Part shown: piece by piece, positions 15,276 through 24,066 of the stretch
Position numbering within the stretch: position 1 is the stretch's first letter
Layout: each line of letters opens with the position of its first letter
DNA from: Planctomycetota bacterium
Lineage (GTDB): Bacteria > Planctomycetota > Phycisphaerae > WQYP01
Assembly: GCA_021827645.1 (NCBI GenBank)
Contig: JAKAVA010000018.1
Location: 1 to 38,459 of the forward strand
DNA: 38,459 nt
Direction: 5' to 3'
Translations under genes and position numbers: made by a program
The notes under the pieces: generated by a model
What the model was told of the DNA's origin: nothing
Database searches by the model: none
Seen by the model: the letters and a program-made list of their open reading frames with translations, nothing else

Positions 15276-16452
15276 TGCCGACGTCTCGACATCCGGCGGC
15301 GATTTACCCGTGCATCATCCGTCGCCGGATCAGCCTTCGTCCAGGCAACAGAAAAGGCCGATAGTGGTCATCGGCTCGATCCTCGACACATTGTCTATTA
15401 TATTTATCATGTCTGCTCTGATATCCGGCCGGGCAGACTGGTGGATCACCCTCCCGGGGCCCGCCTGGATACATTTCCCGCTCGTTTGCGTATGGTGTAT
15501 AGCCGCCTTCGCCTATTGGGTGATAGGACGGATAGCGCGGTTTGACTCCGAAATGGCCGATAAGCTCAACATCCGTACGCTGCGAACATGTTGGCGGAAT
15601 TCAAAGCGGAAAGCAGCTGCGCTGATTGGCATCATCCTCGTCGCGGAATGGCTCACGTGGCTTCTGATGGCGATGTTGATCGCCGACACCATCCGCTATT
15701 ATCAGATCTGGGCGGCGACCGGCGGCGATGTCAGTTGCTGGGTGCCGATGTGTCTGGTCGTCGCGGTGATGATCGGGAGTTGGATGGGAATGGTTCGCTA
15801 TCGGCGCGCCCATATGACACAACTGGCCATCGATCCCCGGCGGGGATTTTTGGGATGGCTCCCGACGCTCGGCGGTGTGGCGGCGATCGTGGTGTGTTCT
15901 TACCTGAAAACCCACTTCCCGCATCCGCCGCGGTATCCCGTCGGATTGGCGGTGGTGCTTGGCAATCATGTGCTCAAAAACGACACTCCCGGATGTACGC
16001 TTCGCGGCCGACTCCGGGCGGCTCTCTGGCTCTATCGGCATGGCCTGGTGAAATACATTATGGTCAGTGGGCGGGCGAAATATGGCCGCGATCAGGCCCG
16101 CAGAAATGAATCTCTCGCGATGGCCGTGTATTGTCTAGAACATCACATTCCGGATCATGCCCTGATTGTGGATTACGATGGTAACAATACCCGCTACACG
16201 GCGTACCACGCGGTGGAATGGATGCGCAAAAATCATATCAGGCAGGTGGTTGGCGTCAGTTCCATCTATCACCTCCCACGAATCTATCTGGCATTTCATC
16301 AGCTTGGTGTCGATCCGTATACCGTGGCCAGCATCAAGCGCAGCTGGAAGGAAATGAACCCGTGGGGCCTGCTGCGCGAGTGCGTCGCGGTGCCGGTATA
16401 CGCCTTGGACCCTCATTACCACCAACCGCCGGGAGGCTTGCATGGAGACTGA
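15265..16452 (+). CDS. Membrane protein with DUF218 (YdcF/SanA/ElyC-like) domain
   Basis: A 395-residue protein. Four to five hydrophobic segments lie in the first 215 residues (IVVIGSILDTLSIIFIMSAL; PLVCVWCIAAFAYWVIG; LIGIILVAEWLTWLLMAMLI; VPMCLVVAVMIGSWMG; WLPTLGGVAAIVVCSYL). The DUF218 domain follows: VGLAVVLGNHV, then RGRLRAALWLYRHG, VKYIMVSGRAKYG, NESLAMAVYCLEHHIPDHAL, NTRYTAYHA and VVGVSSIYHLPRIYLAF. Family members such as SanA and ElyC affect envelope barrier function and peptidoglycan or lipid-carrier metabolism. It overlaps both neighbours (11 nt each side), and the downstream gene is L,D-transpeptidase-like, which supports an envelope role. Confidence 0.85.
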   Translation: MADDADVSTSGGDLPVHHPSPDQPSSRQQKRPIVVIGSILDTLSIIFIMSALISGRADWWITLPGPAWIHFPLVCVWCIAAFAYWVIGRIARFDSEMADKLNIRTLRTCWRNSKRKAAALIGIILVAEWLTWLLMAMLIADTIRYYQIWAATGGDVSCWVPMCLVVAVMIGSWMGMVRYRRAHMTQLAIDPRRGFLGWLPTLGGVAAIVVCSYLKTHFPHPPRYPVGLAVVLGNHVLKNDTPGCTLRGRLRAALWLYRHGLVKYIMVSGRAKYGRDQARRNESLAMAVYCLEHHIPDHALIVDYDGNNTRYTAYHAVEWMRKNHIRQVVGVSSIYHLPRIYLAFHQLGVDPYTVASIKRSWKEMNPWGLLRECVAVPVYALDPHYHQPPGGLHGD

Positions 16453-16945
16453 AAAAACGTCAACGCCTGATATCAGTATTCGCGTTTACAAAACTCGAGG
16501 ACGGCTGGAATTACTCTGTGGCGACCAAGGCATGCGGGAGTTTCCCTGCATTACCGGTTCCAATCCCGGGGATAAGGAACGTGAGGGGGATCGGCGCACG
16601 CCCATCGGCCATTTCCGAGTGGTTTTCAAGAATCCGAAAAGCCGCTTTTTCCTTTCACTCGGGCTCGATTATCCGCGCATTTATGATGCCAATCGTGCTT
16701 TGGCAGCGGAGTTGATCACGTACGATCAGTATCGCAGCCTGGTCCGCGATTTAACGTATGGGGATATGACGGATGAGGCGGTGCAGAACCGCGTCTGGAA
16801 AACCCCACTGGGAGGTGAAATATTTATTCACGGTTGTGCCGACGCCCGCCGGGGAACCGCAGGATGCGTGGCCTTGGATAATCCCGACATGCTTTTTCTT
16901 TACCATCGGGTACCGTTGGGCACGCCCGTCGAGATTCTTCCGTGA
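16442..16945 (+). CDS. L,D-transpeptidase (YkuD)-like protein without signal peptide
   Basis: A 167-residue protein with the YkuD fold features: RTPIGHFRVVFKNPKSRFFLSLGLDYP near 52-78 and the catalytic motif IHGCADARRGTAGCVAL (H130, Cys142). The family would cross-link peptidoglycan stems or anchor proteins. Two oddities are visible. There is no signal peptide or membrane helix, although the substrate lies outside the cytoplasm, and the motif has Thr-Ala-Gly-Cys where Ser-x-Gly-Cys is usual. The start overlaps the preceding membrane-protein gene by 11 nt and cannot be moved upstream within the frame without greater overlap. Partnership with the membrane protein is an inference. Confidence 0.82.
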   Translation: METEKTSTPDISIRVYKTRGRLELLCGDQGMREFPCITGSNPGDKEREGDRRTPIGHFRVVFKNPKSRFFLSLGLDYPRIYDANRALAAELITYDQYRSLVRDLTYGDMTDEAVQNRVWKTPLGGEIFIHGCADARRGTAGCVALDNPDMLFLYHRVPLGTPVEILP

Positions 16946-17117
16946 CAAGATGGCCGGTCCGGGTTGTGCGATGCGTCGGATAAAATTCCGCCTCGATCAC
17001 GGCTGAACCCGCTATTCTCGCTGCCCCATACGCCGAGTCCTAAAAGCGTATGATCCCGCTATTTCGTGGACGCTTTGGCACCCTCCGTTCGATACAATGG
17101 AGGTCAAGTTAAATCTC

Positions 17118-17155
17118 GCGATTTCATTCTGAAGTTCAGATCGCCATGAAATCGC
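17118..17155 (+). repeat. Long hairpin in the leader of the DUF1444-like gene
   Basis: GCGATTTCAT (17118-17127) pairs perfectly with ATGAAATCGC (17146-17155); a smaller CTGAA/TTCAG hairpin lies in the loop. It sits about 107 nt before the gene start, and a TACAAT hexamer lies at 17093-17098. The 317-nt region 16946-17262 holds no other supported feature. The hairpin could be an operator or an RNA control element. Confidence 0.45.
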
Positions 17156-17262
17156 AACGTGTGAAAATTAATATTGGGCAGATTGCCCGGGCCGACTGGA
17201 ATGAAATGTGTAGTATTCATTCGATGCCGTGCCTGAGGAGTCGGAGTTTGGAGGTATTCATC

Positions 17263-18606
17263 ATGAAGGGCTGGAAGACGGTACTCTCGGAAAACTTTAC
17301 AACCAAGGTGCCGCATGATTACACGGTCATCGCGCTTGACAAGGATGTGGTGGAGGTGCAGGATCCGTCAGGATTATTTGTCATGCACTTTCAGCATCGA
17401 TCGGTCAAAGCCAAAATTCATCCGGATGATACGGTGAGTGTCCCGGCGCAGCAGATACCGGCTTATCATTTCATGCGTGGATGGATCAAATCCTTCGCCT
17501 CCATCCGGCTGACCGATGATGTCAGTCAGGTTGTCGGCACTAAATATCAGACGCTGACCGCTGCCGGTATCGAAAAGCACCATTGGCTTTCAGCGTTAAA
17601 AAAGTTCGGTGCTTCCAAAAACCCCCAGCGCGGTTACCGCTTCTGGCTCATCCGTCACGAAGAGTCCGCTCTGCTCGTGTGGGTATTCGGTCCCACCCCG
17701 TCACTTGATTTCACGCGGGTTATTCAGGACGGAATCCTCAATGCCGTTCAGTTGGGTAAAGAGATCGGCCTCAAAAGCCGTCCGTTCATCGAAACGGTCG
17801 TGGAACTTGCCAATGAACACGTCGGGGCCGACACCGTCGCCGCCGTTGATGAACAGACGGTTACCATCGGCGGGGTAAAAATCCGCGTTAATCAACTGCA
17901 CGATACATGGATGGGGCAGCCGGAAAATCTGGCCGAAGATGTCCGGGACTTTTTTGATGATCTGCTGGTGGAATACACCGGCGAACTCAATGAAATCGAC
18001 GGGTGGCAGGAGGTGCGTACGCGGGTATTTCCAAGCCTGATCCCCGAGGCCATGCTGCCTACATTGACGCCCAAAGATTCCGTCACGGGCTCTGCGGAGG
18101 CCGCCCAGCCGAGTTCAATCATCACCGAACCCTGGGTGAATAATCTTTTCATCGCATACCGTGTGGGGCGTTCCGATCGCTACATCACGGCGGCTGATCT
18201 GGCGAACTGGGACATTTCCCTCGATACGGTGCATGAGCACGCTCTGGCGAATCTGGCACGCTCGACGCGGAAGCTTTCGATGAGCGGGGGGCATAGCGAT
18301 AAATATGCCCTGTTCAGCTTCCCGGCCGATGATGTGATGAATTCATCGCGTATGCTGCTCCCCCTTGTGCAGAAAAACCTCCGGGCACATCTCGGCACCA
18401 CCTATTACATGGCGGTACCGGATCGGCATGTGCTGCTCGCCTTTTCCAGCGACGATCAGGCGACCCTTTCGTGGTTGCGTCATCAGGTGGAAATTCGGTT
18501 TACCAATGCGACCGAGCCCCTCTCCGACCGCCTTTTCATGGTGACTCCGGATGGTATCGTCGGTGAAGAGCGCCGTCCGCAACACCCGCCCGCCACCAGC
18601 GCATGA
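17263..18606 (+). CDS. DUF1444-like protein of unknown function
   Basis: A 447-residue soluble protein without signal or membrane helices. The C-terminal half (about 200-440) resembles DUF1444 (Bacillus YtpQ): a FPSLIPEAMLPT segment, LFIAYRVGRSDRYITAADL, ISLDTVHEHALANLARSTR, FPADDVMNSSRMLLPLVQ and YYMAVPDRHVLLAFSSDDQ line up in order with that family as I remember it. The N-terminal half (WKTVLSENFTTKVPHDYTV, VVEVQDPSGLFVMHF) looks like a separate alpha/beta domain. TTGGAGG supports the ATG at 17263, although the frame is open upstream. Function is unknown. It stands alone with a hairpin leader. Confidence 0.75.
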   Translation: MKGWKTVLSENFTTKVPHDYTVIALDKDVVEVQDPSGLFVMHFQHRSVKAKIHPDDTVSVPAQQIPAYHFMRGWIKSFASIRLTDDVSQVVGTKYQTLTAAGIEKHHWLSALKKFGASKNPQRGYRFWLIRHEESALLVWVFGPTPSLDFTRVIQDGILNAVQLGKEIGLKSRPFIETVVELANEHVGADTVAAVDEQTVTIGGVKIRVNQLHDTWMGQPENLAEDVRDFFDDLLVEYTGELNEIDGWQEVRTRVFPSLIPEAMLPTLTPKDSVTGSAEAAQPSSIITEPWVNNLFIAYRVGRSDRYITAADLANWDISLDTVHEHALANLARSTRKLSMSGGHSDKYALFSFPADDVMNSSRMLLPLVQKNLRAHLGTTYYMAVPDRHVLLAFSSDDQATLSWLRHQVEIRFTNATEPLSDRLFMVTPDGIVGEERRPQHPPATSA

Positions 18607-18806
18607 GCGAGAAATGGTTAACCGTGCCTTCCGAGGCATCGGGCGTTATCGGGTTGCAGGCATTCCCGGTATCCGCCCGGTGCCCTTTTTTATTAAGTGG
18701 ATACTGATAGATATTCGCAGCAAATCCCCCAGCTATCGACCAACCTGCCGGTCCGGCGATTCCATCGTCAGCTCTGCCCCTGCCCAGCAACGTCCAGGAA
18801 AGCCTG

Positions 18807-20588
18807 TCAACGGGAGATTTTGGCCCGGTAATAAAAACGGAAGGGTGGCGCACAATCACCATTGAGATAAAAGTCCGTCCAACGGCCATTCTGCGCGATG
18901 TGGTCCGCCCATTTGAAATGAAATTCAGCGGGCATGGCTTGGGGAATTCCCAGCAGACGGCGGGGAATCGCGAGTTGCATTTGACGGCCATGCACTCTGA
19001 AACGAGCTTGCCCCATCGTTCGCCAATGGTAGCCCCCGATGTTACGCTGCACCGTTGTCGTATGGCCATTGACAACGTGCCGATTGATGACGTAGTTGTA
19101 GCCCATCCAGTTGCTGCCGCCCGCCGGGATGCTCAGATACAGCAGCATCCACGATCGGCCGCGCCATGTGGTGATGGGAGCCCGCGTTTTGACCCAAAAA
19201 TAGACGTATTTATTTGAGTACGCGCACTTGCAGGCGACGATCTCATTGCGCCCGGTATTGTTTACGTAGTGTTCGGGCCCCCAACCGGTATCATCGCGGT
19301 GTACCGCAAGCCCCATATTGTTGATGAACAGCGGGTCGATATGATTCCATTGAGCCATCGGTGCGTCAATGTGAATCTCCGCTCGATGGATCGGTGGAAG
19401 ACGGTGAACGCCCTTGTACCGCCGTATCTCCGCCACCATTTGATAGTAATAATTATCGCCGAAGCCGCCATACAATCCGCCGCGATCCGCGAGCATCGGC
19501 TCGGCATCGCGGCTGAATTCCGGTGAGTATTCATCAATAAAGATCGGGTCGCCTTTCCTGACCATCCGACCGGCAAAATCCAGAGGGCCGGGGGCTGGCC
19601 ACGCACCAGCAGTCCACTCATTCCACCCGGTGATAAAAACAAATGGTGGATTGATGCTCAGGACATGCGCCCATTGACGCGCAAAACAGATGCCGCGCCA
19701 GGGACGTTGATCCATGGTGGGAGGTTCGCGGCCGTCGTGATAACTCCGGCCGATGTCGCTGCTGGCCCATCCACCCACAGCGACGGGCATTTCTTCCGGT
19801 GTGTGAGGATTTTTGTGCCAGCCATAGAGTTTTGGATTTGCGCCCAGATTGTCCCAACCCCATTGGTTTTTTCCACCCGTTAATGCCCAGCAGTATCGCA
19901 GCGTAAAAAATCGCTGCTCTGCCGACGTGAGTTGGGATTTGCGGCCGTGATAAAGCAGCAGCGGTTTTCCGTCCCAGTAAAACCAGAGTGTCTTCGCCAA
20001 TCCGGGTTTATAGATGGAATCATAAACTTTATTCCACGCACCGTTACCCGCAAAGCACGCGAACTGCGGAGTCTTGTCACCCAGTTTGCGAAGGTGTAGC
20101 CACGTCTTGAGCAGGGCCTTCTGCACTGACAGATAAATCGGGCCATTGGTATTGTCGAAAATCACCGTATTAACGCCCGCATCGGCAAGCATCTCGGCAT
20201 GTATGCGAAGGACAAACGGGTCGGAACTGCGGTAATATCCGAAGAGAGGCTCGGCCCACCAATGAGTTGAGTACATCGGACCGATGATGGCATTCGGATG
20301 CTTCTGCAGTACCAGATCATTATTCAGAATGACGTGGCCGGTGTGTACGCGCGTAAGAAAGTAGAAGATACCCACGGTTTTATTTTTCTTGATGCCTCCC
20401 ACATCTTGATAATCGGGCAAAATACGCCCCAGACCGTCGATGGCTCCCCAAGTATCGGGATAGGCAACCGGGACTCTCGCCGACGGAGTTTGCGCCATCA
20501 CGCTCGAAGCGAAGCACACCGCCCCGGTGATCCATATTGCTGCGGCCCGACTGCGTCGTGTCGATTCACCATGGAGAACTGCCTTCAT
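18807..20588 (-). CDS. Secreted GH99-like glycoside hydrolase with C-terminal beta-sandwich domain
   Basis: A 593-residue protein with a signal peptide (TRRSRAAAIWITGAVCFASS, cleavage near VMAQT). The central barrel has GIFYFLTRVHTGH, a DAGVNTVIFDNTNG strand, LWFYWDGKPLLLYHGR and FVFITGWNEWTAG (W322-N323-E324); WNEWT-type motifs occur in GH99- and WbsX-like barrels. The last 170 residues resemble a CBM9-like or CBM9-associated domain (RAEIHIDA, then FHFKWADHI and FYLNGDCAP). The start at 20588 has GAGGT 9 nt upstream and begins the signal peptide; the frame is open to 20846 but that part looks untranslated. It lies downstream of GH31 on the same strand (241-nt gap), suggesting joint glycan breakdown. 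The substrate is unknown. Confidence 0.7.
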   Translation of the reverse strand: MKAVLHGESTRRSRAAAIWITGAVCFASSVMAQTPSARVPVAYPDTWGAIDGLGRILPDYQDVGGIKKNKTVGIFYFLTRVHTGHVILNNDLVLQKHPNAIIGPMYSTHWWAEPLFGYYRSSDPFVLRIHAEMLADAGVNTVIFDNTNGPIYLSVQKALLKTWLHLRKLGDKTPQFACFAGNGAWNKVYDSIYKPGLAKTLWFYWDGKPLLLYHGRKSQLTSAEQRFFTLRYCWALTGGKNQWGWDNLGANPKLYGWHKNPHTPEEMPVAVGGWASSDIGRSYHDGREPPTMDQRPWRGICFARQWAHVLSINPPFVFITGWNEWTAGAWPAPGPLDFAGRMVRKGDPIFIDEYSPEFSRDAEPMLADRGGLYGGFGDNYYYQMVAEIRRYKGVHRLPPIHRAEIHIDAPMAQWNHIDPLFINNMGLAVHRDDTGWGPEHYVNNTGRNEIVACKCAYSNKYVYFWVKTRAPITTWRGRSWMLLYLSIPAGGSNWMGYNYVINRHVVNGHTTTVQRNIGGYHWRTMGQARFRVHGRQMQLAIPRRLLGIPQAMPAEFHFKWADHIAQNGRWTDFYLNGDCAPPFRFYYRAKISR

Positions 20589-20829
20589 CGCTGTTTTACC
20601 TCGTTGTACGCACCGCCAATGTTTCCTCAGATGGTAGGTCAACCGATAGTTAACGGATTCTGCCCTGTATATTGCACGTCCGTGGGCAAATGTAGCGAAG
20701 TGCATGCGCCAGAGAGACCGGCGGATAACGCCCGTCTGCCGATCTTTTAGCGTAATGCCCGTTGCCAGTGCAGGAATGCATGCGGTATCAGACCCGTCAC
20801 CGTCGCAATACCCCCGGGCATTCCAGATA

Positions 20830-23202
20830 TTAGGCTGCGGCGACACTCACCTCGGTGCCATCGTAATGGATGACTGCATTCGGTTCACACGGTTCCATGC
20901 CGATCCCTCTCCCTTTTTCCACAAACACCACATGGAACACACGATGCTTGAGCATGCCGACAAACGTGCCCTTGCGCCGGCCGATGGTCAACCTCTCCGC
21001 CCTCTGATCCCATTGCAGTTCAATGGTGGCGTAGGCGCCCTTTTCATAATTGTAGGTGTCCCCCTGATCTTCGTAGAGCACAAAATGGGCGTCCGCTCCA
21101 CGATAGACTCGAATTTCCATCGGATCGGCCGCATCCATCGCTGTCTGCACCACCGGGCCCATCGGAATGATGGAACCGGCACGCACCGAAAGCGGCATCG
21201 AATCAATGTCAGCCGCGGCATGAATTGTCTGCCCACCTGCCGTTGTTTCGCCTGTCCAGAAGTCGTACCACTGCGTGTCGGCCGGAAGATAAACGTGTCG
21301 CCCTTTGGCACCAGGTTTCACCACTGGGCTGGCCATGATCGCCGGCCCGAACATGAATTGATCGCCGATGTCGGCGGTTTTCAGATCATTTCGGAAATCC
21401 ATCACCAAACCTCGCATCAGCGTGTAATGCTCATGTGTGATCTTCCAGCCGCATGAGTAAATATACGGCATGAGGCGATAGCGGAGGCGATCGAATTTTT
21501 CCAGTATCGGCATGAATCTCGGGCCGAATCGCCACATTTCCTTCGGGTAATTCGCACCGTGCACGCGGAACATCGGGCAGAACGTGCTGAACTGAAACCA
21601 CCGGGTGAAGAGCTCCGCGTAGGCCGGATTACTCGGCGACTGATGGAGGAAGAAACCACCGGTGTCGGTGGTCCAGAACGGAATGCCGCTGAGGCAGAAA
21701 TTAATACCGGCCGGAATCTGAACCTTGAAAACCTCCCACGTGCTGCCGATATCACCCGACCAGGTGAACGCGGCGTTACGCTGCTGGCCCGCCCACGCCG
21801 AACGGGTGAGAATCATCACCCGCTTACTGCTGGTTACCGACCGCTGCCCCTCGTAGACGGCGGTCGTATGCATCAACGGATAGGCGTTGTAGACGAATTC
21901 TACCCAGCCCAGATAGCTCTTAAAGGCTGAAAACACCGCCCAATCAAAGGCCGGTTCCGGTTCCGAGGCATCAAGCCACCAGGCATCCACGCCCAGCGAA
22001 AATAATTGCCTGTTAAGACATTCCCAATATAACTTGCGGCCCAGAGGGCTGAAGGCATCATAGTAACTGTCGCCTTGATAAAGCGGAAATAGTACCCCGG
22101 CTTCCTTGAGCATTTTGTAGTTGGCTGATCCGGGCTGGAACTTGGCCCACACCGAGATCATGAAATGAATCTTTTCCCGATGCAGCGATCGGATCATGTC
22201 GCGCGGATCAGGATAACGTGAAAATGCGAATTGGTTTGAACCCCACGGATGCGGACTCCAGTAGAACCAGTCCTGCACCACACCGTCAATTGGAATTTTC
22301 ATCGATCGATACGTCGCCGCTACGCCCAAGATCTGTGCCTGGGTTTTGTATCTTTCCTTGCTTTGCCAGAATCCCCATACCCATTTACCCATCATCGGTG
22401 CGGCCCCGGTGATGGTGCGATACCCCCCGATCACCGTGTCAATGTCCGGTCCGTACATCAGGTAATAATCGATGCAGAATCCCGCCTGAGAATCCCATGA
22501 AAGAATATCCGCGTGTTTAAGTCCCACGTCCACATCGGTAATGGCGGGATTATCCCAAAACACGCCGTAGCCTCGATTGGATATCATTACTGGAATGGCG
22601 ACATGCCTGTTCCGCTGTTCCAGGTGCACCGACTTACCCCGGTAATTCATCACGCCTTTCTGGTGTTGCCCCAGTCCGTAAATCGCTTCATTCTTTTGCA
22701 GTAAAAAATTCTGCCGCACGTGGTACGTCGGAACATCCTTGAATGTCCACGGAGTCAATGCCCGGCTTGAATGGGGCGCTTCTTCAGTGATAAGATTTCC
22801 GGCCGTATCGGTAAACCGGACTCTGCCAGTATGCCTCTCAACCTCTACGATCACGGCTGCGGTCGAGACCACAACGTGTGTCGCTGTCTCGCGCCAGTGC
22901 CACCCGTCCGTCATCGGTTTGGAAATAACCGCCAGGCTTGCATGTTCCGGTACCGCCTCGCCCGCACCGACCAGAATGCGGATCACGTTTGGGGCGTAGA
23001 CCTCAATTTTCATCATCGCGTCGTGCAGGGTGATGAGCACACCGTCCGCCATCGGTTTCAGCGCTTTGACCGGCCCACCCAGGATGACCGATCGTGCATC
23101 AGCCGTTTCGGTTGTTGAAAGACCGGCAGCGGCTCCCAATATTCCGCCCGCCAGCATGCTTCCGGTAGCGGCTTTTACAAACGACCGTCGAGTTTGCTCC
23201 AT
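20830..23202 (-). CDS. GH31 alpha-glycosidase (alpha-xylosidase or alpha-glucosidase type), Tat-exported
   Basis: A 790-residue protein that should cleave terminal alpha-xylosyl or alpha-glucosyl residues with retention. TRRSFVKAA at residues 5-13 plus a hydrophobic stretch is a twin-arginine signal. The N-terminal beta-sandwich ends near YGLGQHQKG; the barrel contains KWVWGFWQSKERY, DGVVQDWFYW, the nucleophile D411 in DAWWLDASEPEP, and WSGDIGSTW, where D484 is the acid/base. DAWWLDASEPEP is most like the Bacteroidetes-type alpha-xylosidases, so xyloglucan-type substrates are possible. The C-terminal sheet domains (DFWTGE, YEDQGDTYNYEKGAY) are intact. AAAGGAG precedes the ATG. Probably cotranscribed with the downstream GH99-like gene. 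Confidence 0.93.
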   Translation of the reverse strand: MEQTRRSFVKAATGSMLAGGILGAAAGLSTTETADARSVILGGPVKALKPMADGVLITLHDAMMKIEVYAPNVIRILVGAGEAVPEHASLAVISKPMTDGWHWRETATHVVVSTAAVIVEVERHTGRVRFTDTAGNLITEEAPHSSRALTPWTFKDVPTYHVRQNFLLQKNEAIYGLGQHQKGVMNYRGKSVHLEQRNRHVAIPVMISNRGYGVFWDNPAITDVDVGLKHADILSWDSQAGFCIDYYLMYGPDIDTVIGGYRTITGAAPMMGKWVWGFWQSKERYKTQAQILGVAATYRSMKIPIDGVVQDWFYWSPHPWGSNQFAFSRYPDPRDMIRSLHREKIHFMISVWAKFQPGSANYKMLKEAGVLFPLYQGDSYYDAFSPLGRKLYWECLNRQLFSLGVDAWWLDASEPEPAFDWAVFSAFKSYLGWVEFVYNAYPLMHTTAVYEGQRSVTSSKRVMILTRSAWAGQQRNAAFTWSGDIGSTWEVFKVQIPAGINFCLSGIPFWTTDTGGFFLHQSPSNPAYAELFTRWFQFSTFCPMFRVHGANYPKEMWRFGPRFMPILEKFDRLRYRLMPYIYSCGWKITHEHYTLMRGLVMDFRNDLKTADIGDQFMFGPAIMASPVVKPGAKGRHVYLPADTQWYDFWTGETTAGGQTIHAAADIDSMPLSVRAGSIIPMGPVVQTAMDAADPMEIRVYRGADAHFVLYEDQGDTYNYEKGAYATIELQWDQRAERLTIGRRKGTFVGMLKHRVFHVVFVEKGRGIGMEPCEPNAVIHYDGTEVSVAAA

Positions 23203-23385
23203 CGCGATACTCCTTTATTTAATCAGGTTGAATAATACCACAGAATTCCGACTTCCGTCCAAGGGTGCCCGGCCTGACAGCTGCCGGCGTTCTGCCGCAG
23301 GTATGTCCATCCGCATGAACGACTCGCGCACAGTGCGGATCGGAAATTTATTTGAGGTACGTTTTTATCGATATGGAATCACCAT

Positions 23386-23892
23386 CTACGTCGGTTTGAG
23401 CAAAACCTTCTCCGACCGGCGAAACTCGACGATTCGCACCTCCCCATCGAAAGCTGATTTGATGGCCTCTTCACGCATGATTGCCATGGCGATTGCCTTG
23501 GCAACTCCGCCTGTGCCGCTGCCGATGATTGGCATGGCAATGGACCTGAATCGTTGCTGATACGCGATGGCAAGAGCGTTGCAGGTGGAGAGTCGCACGG
23601 AATTTTGCGAAGCCATCCACAGTAGATTGATGCCGGCAACGTGTATGATTCCCTTGATCGGGAGTTTCCCCGGCCCGGTCAAGACTGCTTGGCCAAGTGG
23701 GATAGCCCCATATCGGGCCAACTCCCGGAATGGCGCGGTCCCGGCGGCATTTCGAATCGCCTTGGAGACGCCTTGCGGAATTAACAGCCAGAATGGAAGG
23801 ATGTTTCGATTCCACGCATTGACGATCACGTCAACATCACACTGCGCGACGATATCCCCCTGGACGACCTGTATTTCCGTGTCCGCTGCCAT
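23386..23892 (-). CDS. Macro-domain protein (ADP-ribose binding or hydrolase)
   Basis: A 168-residue single-domain protein with macro-domain motifs in order: IQVVQGDI, DVIVNAWN (usually NAAN), GVSKAIRNAAG, IPLGQAVLTGPGKLPIKGIIHVAG, and the phosphate loop MPIIGSGTGGVAKAIA. Such proteins bind or hydrolyse ADP-ribose or O-acetyl-ADP-ribose in the cytosol. NAWN instead of NAAN may change catalytic ability, since the second Asn is kept but the preceding Ala is Trp. It lies upstream of GH31 (183-nt gap) on the same strand with no obvious functional link. The ATG follows a GGGG tract. Confidence 0.87.
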   Translation of the reverse strand: MAADTEIQVVQGDIVAQCDVDVIVNAWNRNILPFWLLIPQGVSKAIRNAAGTAPFRELARYGAIPLGQAVLTGPGKLPIKGIIHVAGINLLWMASQNSVRLSTCNALAIAYQQRFRSIAMPIIGSGTGGVAKAIAMAIMREEAIKSAFDGEVRIVEFRRSEKVLLKPT

Positions 23893-24066
23893 ATGCCCCG
23901 AGTTTAACGTTCATGCAGTTCGCGGGGAATCCACCGCACCATAGTCCGCCGGATATCCTGCCTCAAAATCGAGTATGAGTCAGGGCGTGATCACTTGCTG
24001 ATATCTCAACGGCCGCATATATTTCCGATAATATTCAGGGTTTCTTTCTGCTGATGGAGAATTACT

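Noticed and set aside
20704-21456. A 250-codon plus-strand frame over the GH31 3' end
   Set aside because: Antisense to the C-terminal GH31 domains; composition looks like a reverse-strand shadow.
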